18,484 nt of DNA from Oscillospiraceae bacterium (lineage in GTDB: Bacteria > Bacillota > Clostridia > Oscillospirales > Ruminococcaceae). The position numbers and the translations under genes were made by a program. Position 1 is the stretch's first letter; each line of letters begins with the position of its first letter. This document shows positions 12,962-18,484 of this stretch, one piece after another. Below the pieces are notes generated by a model that had not been told where the DNA came from, did not search any database, and saw nothing but the letters and a program-made list of their open reading frames with translations. The DNA is taken from positions 1 through 18,484 of the forward strand of contig JAEDJV010000040.1 of NCBI GenBank assembly GCA_016296165.1, given 5' to 3'.

Positions 12962-15784
12962 TTGGCTAAAAATAAAATTATAATAAAAGGCGCAAGAGAA
13001 CATAATCTGAAAAATATTGATATAGAACTTGACAGAGATCAGCTGATTGTAATGACAGGTCTCTCCGGCTCCGGAAAGTCATCTCTGGCATTTGATACTA
13101 TTTATGCTGACGGGCAGAGAAGATATGTGGAAAGTCTTTCATCATATGCCCGTATGTTTCTGGGGCAGGCAAACAAGCCTGATGTTGACAGTATAGAAGG
13201 TCTGTCTCCTGCTATCTCTATTGATCAGAAGACAACTTCGAAAAACCCAAGGTCAACAGTCGGTACCATCACAGAAATTCATGACTATTACAGGCTGCTC
13301 TTTGCACGTATTGGTATCCCTCACTGTCCTGTTTGTCACAAAGAAATAAAACAGCAGACTATTGACCAGATTGTTGACAAACTAATGAGTCTGGAACCCG
13401 GAACTAAGATACAGCTTATGGCTCCGATAATACGCGGCAGGAAAGGAACCCATATTAAAGAACTCGACGCTGCAAAACGTTCAGGCTACGTACGAGTGCG
13501 TGCCGACGGGATAATGTATGATCTTTCCGAAGAAATAATTCTTGATAAAAATAAAAAACACAGTATCGAAATAATAGTAGACAGACTTGTTATAAAAGAT
13601 GGCATTGAGTCACGAATGTCCGACAGTCTTGAAACTGTAAGCTCACTTTCAAAAGGGCTCATACTCGTAGATGTAATCGGTCAGAAAGAAATGATGTTCT
13701 CACTCAACTTCTCCTGTCCTGATCACGATATTTCAATAGATGAATTAACTCCGCGCATGTTCTCTTTCAACAATCCTTTTGGCGCATGCGAAACATGTAC
13801 AGGACTCGGAGTGTTTCAGGAAATTGATCCGGACCTTATCGTACCAAATAAAGAACTCAGTATAGAAAAAGGAGCTATTCATGCATCAGGCTGGAACTCA
13901 CTCACACCAAGTTCATTTGCAATGATGTACTATACTGCGATATCAAAAGAGTATGGAATACCGCTTGACAAACCGGTTAAGGAACTTACTGATGACCAGT
14001 TAAGACCTTTTCTGTACGGTACCGGGGACAAAAAACTCAATCTCAAACGTGCATCAGAACATGGCGGAGGAACTTATGTTTCTGCTTTTGAAGGTGTTAT
14101 AAACAACCTTTACAGGCGTTACAGGGAAGGCAACAGCTACTCCAAGGACGATATTGAAAACTATATGAAAGAAAAACTCTGCCCTGACTGTAACGGAAAA
14201 AGACTGAAAAAGGAAAGCCTCGCCGTTACTGTCGGCGGACTTAACATCGCTGAACTTTCTGATCTCTCCGTAGATGATTCCATACGTTTCTTTGAAAATC
14301 TTGAACTTTCCGAACGCGACCTCATGATAGGAAAGGCCGTAATAAAAGAAATAAAAGACAGGCTTGCATTCCTGAAGAACGTCGGACTCGGATATCTTAC
14401 CCTTTCAAGAGCAGCCGGAACTCTGTCAGGCGGTGAAAGTCAGCGTATAAGACTTGCAACACAGATAGGTTCCTCACTCATGGGTGTTCTCTACATCCTT
14501 GATGAACCGAGTATAGGTCTTCATCAGAGAGACAATGACAAGCTTATCGGAACCCTCAAAAAACTTCGCGATCTTGGGAACACGCTGATAGTCGTTGAAC
14601 ACGATGATGATACAATGTTTGCCGCTGATCACATAGTTGATATCGGTCCGGGGGCCGGCGTAAACGGTGGAAATATCGTATTCAGCGGAAAAATAGACGA
14701 TCTCCTCAAATGCGAGGAATCCATCACCGGACAATATCTCAGCGGTAAAATATCAATACCTGTTCCTGAAAAAAGACGTCCGGGAAACGGAAATTATCTT
14801 TCCGTAAGAGGTGCTAAGCAAAATAATCTGAAAAATATAAACGTTGACATTCCGCTTGGTACATTCACATGCGTAACAGGCGTTTCCGGTTCCGGAAAAT
14901 CCTCACTCGTCAATGAAATCATTTATAAACACCTTGCCGCCAAACTCAACCATGCAAAACTCTCACCGGGAAAATTTGACGAGATACTTGGACTTGAGTA
15001 TCTGGACAAAGTTATCGATATAGACCAGTCACCTATCGGACGCACTCCGCGTTCAAATCCGGCAACATATACCGGTGTGTTTGGTGATATCCGCGAACTG
15101 TTTGCACAGACAAACCAGGCAAAACTCAAAGGCTATACAGCAGGCAGATTTTCATTTAATATTAAAGGCGGAAGATGTGAGGCGTGCGAAGGCGACGGTA
15201 TAATCAAAATAGAAATGCATTTTCTGCCTGACGTATATGTTCCTTGTGAAGTATGCAAAGGCCACAGATACAATCGTGAAACACTAGAAGTCAAATACAA
15301 GGACAAAACAATATATGATGTACTGGAAATGACTGTTGATGAAGGTGCGGCTTTCTTTGAAAACATCCCTAAGATAGCGAGAAAACTGAAAACCCTTCAG
15401 GATGTGGGACTCGGATATATCAGGATCGGTCAGCCGGCAACCACACTTTCAGGCGGTGAAGCACAGCGTGTTAAACTTGCAACAGAGCTGTCAAAACGCT
15501 CAACCGGAAAGACCATTTACATTCTTGATGAACCTACTACCGGTCTTCACAATGCAGATATACACAAGCTGACTGATGTACTGCAGAAACTTGTCGACGG
15601 CGGAAATACCGTACTTGTCATCGAGCACAACCTCAGTCTTATAAAAGTATGCGATCATATCATAGACATAGGTCCTGAAGGCGGAGACAACGGCGGAACG
15701 GTAATAGCCACAGGAACTCCGGAAGAGATAGTAAAATGTAAAAACTCCTATACAGGTCAGTACCTTAAAAAATATCTTAAATAA
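12962..15784 (+). CDS. uvrA: UvrABC excinuclease subunit A
   Basis: A 940-residue ABC-type ATPase that dimerises, scans DNA for bulky lesions and loads UvrB. Two ATPase modules are visible: Walker A GLSGSGKS (33-40) and GVSGSGKS (640-647), signatures LSGGESQ (488-494) and LSGGEAQ (829-835), and Walker B ILDEPSIGLH and ILDEPTTGLH. The zinc module in the second half has Cys739, Cys742, Cys762 and Cys765. The zinc site in the first half reads Cys252, His255, Cys276, Cys279 (CPDH replacing CxxC). The start is a TTG whose first base follows directly after the uvrB stop codon. AAAGGAG (12947-12953), inside the end of uvrB, is eight bases away, and no ATG fits. The zero gap implies translational coupling, giving balanced UvrA and UvrB. 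The length is normal. Confidence 0.97.
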   Translation: MAKNKIIIKGAREHNLKNIDIELDRDQLIVMTGLSGSGKSSLAFDTIYADGQRRYVESLSSYARMFLGQANKPDVDSIEGLSPAISIDQKTTSKNPRSTVGTITEIHDYYRLLFARIGIPHCPVCHKEIKQQTIDQIVDKLMSLEPGTKIQLMAPIIRGRKGTHIKELDAAKRSGYVRVRADGIMYDLSEEIILDKNKKHSIEIIVDRLVIKDGIESRMSDSLETVSSLSKGLILVDVIGQKEMMFSLNFSCPDHDISIDELTPRMFSFNNPFGACETCTGLGVFQEIDPDLIVPNKELSIEKGAIHASGWNSLTPSSFAMMYYTAISKEYGIPLDKPVKELTDDQLRPFLYGTGDKKLNLKRASEHGGGTYVSAFEGVINNLYRRYREGNSYSKDDIENYMKEKLCPDCNGKRLKKESLAVTVGGLNIAELSDLSVDDSIRFFENLELSERDLMIGKAVIKEIKDRLAFLKNVGLGYLTLSRAAGTLSGGESQRIRLATQIGSSLMGVLYILDEPSIGLHQRDNDKLIGTLKKLRDLGNTLIVVEHDDDTMFAADHIVDIGPGAGVNGGNIVFSGKIDDLLKCEESITGQYLSGKISIPVPEKRRPGNGNYLSVRGAKQNNLKNINVDIPLGTFTCVTGVSGSGKSSLVNEIIYKHLAAKLNHAKLSPGKFDEILGLEYLDKVIDIDQSPIGRTPRSNPATYTGVFGDIRELFAQTNQAKLKGYTAGRFSFNIKGGRCEACEGDGIIKIEMHFLPDVYVPCEVCKGHRYNRETLEVKYKDKTIYDVLEMTVDEGAAFFENIPKIARKLKTLQDVGLGYIRIGQPATTLSGGEAQRVKLATELSKRSTGKTIYILDEPTTGLHNADIHKLTDVLQKLVDGGNTVLVIEHNLSLIKVCDHIIDIGPEGGDNGGTVIATGTPEEIVKCKNSYTGQYLKKYLK

Positions 15785-15793
15785 TAATACAAA

Positions 15794-15835
15794 AAGATCT
15801 CCCGAATTAATAATTCAAAGGAGATCTTCTTTTTT
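15794..15835. terminator. Bidirectional terminator between uvrA and the small ORF
   Basis: AAGATCTCC (15794-15802) pairs perfectly with GGAGATCTT (15820-15828). The loop contains an inner palindrome, GAATTA/TAATTC. CTTTTTT follows rightward and TTTTTG follows on the minus strand, so it can end both uvrA and the convergent small gene, whose stop codon overlaps its edge. Confidence 0.88.
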
Positions 15836-16004
15836 ATATCATATCCGAAATATCTTCAAGAACAGTAATAAAAGACCTTACTGTCTTTCCGGCATTTCTC
15901 TTAAGATTGCTGCGCTGACGTTTTGATGATTTTGAAACTATCCAGCAGACAGTTCCCACAGCAGCTCCGGCAGCGACGCCTTTTACCATTGGCATTACTC
16001 TCAT
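15834..16004 (-). CDS. Small membrane-type protein of 56 residues
   Basis: A short minus-strand gene encoding 56 residues. AAAGGA (complement of 16015-16020) lies ten bases before the ATG at 16004, and the frame is open to a TAA at 15834-15836 beside a terminator hairpin. Residues about 7-24 (VKGVAAGAAVGTVCWIVS) form a Gly/Ala-rich hydrophobic segment with small-residue spacing typical of helix packing. A strongly basic stretch follows (KSSKRQRSNLKRNAGK) and then an amphipathic tail ending LEDISDMI. This resembles small YtxH-like membrane proteins in layout, but the family is not certain and the function is unknown. It may have its own promoter or be read from the lyase gene 93 bases upstream, as no terminator was seen between them. 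Confidence 0.7.
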   Translation of the reverse strand: MRVMPMVKGVAAGAAVGTVCWIVSKSSKRQRSNLKRNAGKTVRSFITVLEDISDMI

Positions 16005-16097
16005 AGTTAATTCATCCTTTCTTTTTTAAGACAATATTATTATGAACTTAATCAAAGGATAAATACATCTGCAAAGTTTCTGCCATAATTTTTCATT

Positions 16098-18484
16098 TTA
16101 TTTTGCTGTATATACATTCGGATATGCAGGAAGTTTATAACCTGTTCCAAGGAAGAAACTTGTATGCGGCGGCTGATTGTAGGCTGTATTTTCAGCAGCA
16201 ACTGACGTTCTGTACTGGATATCATGCATAAAGGTAAAGAGTCTGATATCAGTATTATGTGTTGTAGAATAAATTCTGAGTGCTGAACTGTCTTCTGTAT
16301 GGAGAACAAGTTCTTCACGCCAGTCGCCAAACAGGTCAGCTGTGAGGTTCGGTGTGTTCTTTGTTCCGTTACATGCAAGAACGCCCTGTGGAGCAAGCAG
16401 TTTTTTTACACCACCTGCAGTATATTCTGTAATTACTGAACCGTCAAGAAGTTCTGTTTCAAGGTCGCCGTCCCACTGAATTACAAAGTTTACTGCCAGA
16501 CCGCTTGATGAACCGATTTCATTTCCTGCACCGTTAAACAGGCTTCCGCTTCTTGCACCCCAGAATTCAGCAGAATCATTTCCTGCAATTATATTTCCGG
16601 CACCGCATCTTCCTGTATCCTTGTCAGCAGTATATCTCATAATAATCTCACCTGTAGCTGCATCAGAAAGCGTACAGCCAAAAGGTGAAACTTCGTGACA
16701 CATCCATACTTCCAGACCAGGTCTTGAAGGAATGAAGTCACTTACATGGATAGCATCACCATGACCAAGCTTCATGGAATAAAGTCCTCTGCCATCGTGA
16801 TCAATTGTACATGAGCCATAAATAATCTCATCACATCCGTCTCCGTCAACATCCGCAGAAGTCAGATTGTGATTTCCCTGTCCGCTGTAATCGCTGTTTG
16901 GCTTTCCTCTCTTGTCTGTTCCGCCGTCATAACTGTCAAAGAACCATCTCTGTGTGAGCTTGCTTCCGTCCCAGTCATATGCTGCAAGAGTAGCTCTCGT
17001 ATAATATCCGCGGCACATAACAGCACTTGGTTTCTTACCGTCAAGATATGCAACTGTAGCAAGGAATCTGTCAACACGGTTGCCGTAGTCATCGCCCCAT
17101 GTCTGCTTGATTGTATTTCCGCGCGGAGGGTTGTAGTTTATTGTGTCCATAGCGGCACCTGTCAGACCATTAAATACTGTCATATATTCAGGACCGCTTA
17201 ATATGTATCCGTTCTGGTTTCTGTAATCCTTTGAACCATCACCTATGGTTTTTCCTGTTCCGTCAACTGTTCCGTCAGCCGTCTTGCATATCATCTCTGC
17301 CTTTCCGTCACCGTCAAAGTCATAAACCATAAACTGAGTATAGTGAGCACCTGCACGAATGTTTCGTCCGAGGTCTATTCTCCAGAGCTGTCTGCCGTCA
17401 AGTTTGTAGCAGTCAAGATAAACGTTTCCGGTATAGCCAGACTGAGAGTTATCTTTTGCATTTGAAGGATCCCACTTAACTATTATCTCAAGCTGTCCGT
17501 CTCCGTCAACATCCCCTGTACTGCAGTCCGATGCTGAATAATCGCATCCTGATCCGTCAGGCATAGTCATCGGTGATGGTTTGTTAAGTTTAAGTTCCAT
17601 GTACTCGCCGCCAATCACAGCTGTAAGTTCAGAAACTTCACTTCGTGTACCGTTAATATATGTTTCAAGAGTATATTTTGAATTTGGATTTCCTGCATTA
17701 TCAAGATACGTTGTAGCCTCATTAGCAGCAACTGTTTTTATTAGACCGCCGTCTCTGAAAAGCTTGAATGTTGTGTCTGCCGGATCTGTACCGAGACTTC
17801 TCCAGCTAACGAGCATTCCATTTCCGGTATTAACAGCTGCAAGAGCTCTGTCAAGACGTTCAACCTGTTTTGAGCCAGGAGAAACCGGAGGATCATACGG
17901 AATAACCGATCCATCATTTAATTCAGCCGCAGGCATATCCGTCTTCAAAAGCTTTATAAGATCAACGTTAGGGCCACCGTTTGATGTTGTTGCAACGGTT
18001 TTAATCTTATTTTCACCCTGCTTCAGAGTTATAACTATCTGTTTTTCTCTCCATTCAGTCCATGCACCTGTTCCTTCAAAGTCCATGTGGTAGTAATCGT
18101 CTGAACCGTTTATGAAGATACTTAAAGGTCTTGACGGGTCAGTACCATTTGCATAGCGTACTGTCATAAGATAGTTGCCATCTTCAGGAGCGTTTACCGT
18201 AAATGTAAGGGCGCTGCCTGTTACATTGTCAAAGTTTACGTAGGATGAACCAAGAAATCCTCCATTAACAGTTTCTGTTACACCGCTGAAAATCTCTCCC
18301 TCACATGCGTAGTAAACGACTTCCTGAGGTGGTTCAGGTGTAGTTGTTATCTCCGGTTCTGTTACAGTAGTTACTGTTGTAGTTACTTCCGGTTCTGTTA
18401 CAGTAGTTACTGTTGTAGTTACTTTCGGTTCTGTTACTGTTGTAACTGCGGAAGGTGTGAATGGTTTACCTACAATTGAGCTTT
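16098..18484 (-). CDS. Rhamnogalacturonan lyase, family PL11, with CBM35-like module (5' truncated)
   Basis: The reading frame is open from the window edge to a TAA at 16098-16100, so the true start and probable signal peptide lie outside; 794 residues are visible. An ATG at 18167 is internal to a conserved domain and is not the start. Counting from the edge, residues 13-52 are a Thr/Pro/Glu linker with 12-residue repeats; 55-180 are a CBM35-like carbohydrate-binding module (VVYYACEGEIFSG, GGFLGSSYVNF, YANGTDPSRPLSIFING, NVDLIKL); about 206-794 are a complete PL11 module. This begins with a beta-sandwich (VERLDRALAAVNTGNGMLVSW) and continues as a beta-propeller with LGRNIRAGAHYTQFM and Ca2+-type loops such as DVDGDGQLE, DFDGDGKAE and DVDGDGCDE. 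Such enzymes cleave the rhamnogalacturonan I backbone of pectin by beta-elimination outside the cell. The protein ends at the catalytic module with no C-terminal dockerin; one could lie upstream. Confidence 0.93.
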   Translation of the reverse strand, partial: SSIVGKPFTPSAVTTVTEPKVTTTVTTVTEPEVTTTVTTVTEPEITTTPEPPQEVVYYACEGEIFSGVTETVNGGFLGSSYVNFDNVTGSALTFTVNAPEDGNYLMTVRYANGTDPSRPLSIFINGSDDYYHMDFEGTGAWTEWREKQIVITLKQGENKIKTVATTSNGGPNVDLIKLLKTDMPAAELNDGSVIPYDPPVSPGSKQVERLDRALAAVNTGNGMLVSWRSLGTDPADTTFKLFRDGGLIKTVAANEATTYLDNAGNPNSKYTLETYINGTRSEVSELTAVIGGEYMELKLNKPSPMTMPDGSGCDYSASDCSTGDVDGDGQLEIIVKWDPSNAKDNSQSGYTGNVYLDCYKLDGRQLWRIDLGRNIRAGAHYTQFMVYDFDGDGKAEMICKTADGTVDGTGKTIGDGSKDYRNQNGYILSGPEYMTVFNGLTGAAMDTINYNPPRGNTIKQTWGDDYGNRVDRFLATVAYLDGKKPSAVMCRGYYTRATLAAYDWDGSKLTQRWFFDSYDGGTDKRGKPNSDYSGQGNHNLTSADVDGDGCDEIIYGSCTIDHDGRGLYSMKLGHGDAIHVSDFIPSRPGLEVWMCHEVSPFGCTLSDAATGEIIMRYTADKDTGRCGAGNIIAGNDSAEFWGARSGSLFNGAGNEIGSSSGLAVNFVIQWDGDLETELLDGSVITEYTAGGVKKLLAPQGVLACNGTKNTPNLTADLFGDWREELVLHTEDSSALRIYSTTHNTDIRLFTFMHDIQYRTSVAAENTAYNQPPHTSFFLGTGYKLPAYPNVYTAK
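18355..18451 (-). repeat. 36-base tandem repeats coding a Thr-rich linker
   Basis: Two nearly identical 36-base units (18355-18390 and 18391-18426, differing at one base) and a shorter diverged third copy lie head to tail inside the lyase gene. Each codes the twelve-residue unit TEPEVTTTVTTV on the minus strand (the unit nearest the window edge has Lys in place of the second Glu), an extended linker between the unseen N-terminus and the CBM35-like module. Copy number is likely to vary between strains by slippage. Confidence 0.85.

Noticed and set aside
17581..18093. 170-codon plus-strand frame opposite the lyase gene
   Set aside because: It is an antisense shadow of a clear PL11/CBM35-like coding region, with no ribosome binding site or recognisable domain.
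18165..18167. ATG at 18167 as the lyase start
   Set aside because: It falls within the CBM35-like module, and the frame stays open with homologous sequence to the window edge.
18335..18451. Direct repeats resembling a small CRISPR array
   Set aside because: The 36-base units abut each other with no spacers and lie in frame within the lyase gene, coding a Thr-rich linker.

Overview
The window looks like chromosomal DNA of a low-GC, anaerobic, fibre-degrading Firmicute, most probably a Ruminococcus of the R. flavefaciens/R. albus type (Oscillospiraceae). This rests on cohesin-type domains, Ser/Thr-rich linkers in secreted proteins, a family 11 rhamnogalacturonan lyase carrying a CBM35-like module, AAGGAG-type ribosome binding sites, TTGACA/TATAAT-type promoters and AT-rich intergenic DNA. 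The genus is inferred from these traits, not from a database match.

Layout. Bases 1-157 hold the start of a divergent minus-strand gene and its promoter. Bases 158-1740 hold two paralogous genes whose products carry a cohesin-like domain in permuted order (C-terminal half first, N-terminal half last); the second is a predicted lipoprotein on a Ser/Thr stalk. Next come gap (glyceraldehyde-3-phosphate dehydrogenase), a secreted, wall- or membrane-anchored SGNH hydrolase, and a UPF0371/DUF1846 protein, each closed by a hairpin. topB (topoisomerase III) is convergent to the UPF0371 gene and shares its terminator. A diguanylate cyclase with a LacI-type sugar-binding-like sensor but no DNA-binding domain follows, with a structured leader. 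uvrB and uvrA form a tight operon; the uvrA TTG start directly abuts the uvrB stop codon. On the minus strand at the right end lie a 56-residue membrane-type small protein and a large secreted rhamnogalacturonan lyase that runs off the window.

How the genes relate. Most neighbours are separate transcription units with their own promoters and terminators. uvrBA works together in nucleotide excision repair. The two cohesin-like proteins, the SGNH hydrolase and the pectin lyase fit a cell that handles plant polysaccharides at its surface. The diguanylate cyclase could couple an extracellular-type ligand signal to c-di-GMP, but no direct link to the other genes is visible.

The most unusual feature is the pair of permuted cohesin-like proteins at 158-1704. 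Both break the domain at the same place, both have good start signals and both end in their own stop codon (the second followed by a strong terminator), so they look like genes and not debris. No mobile element, tRNA, rRNA or CRISPR array was seen.
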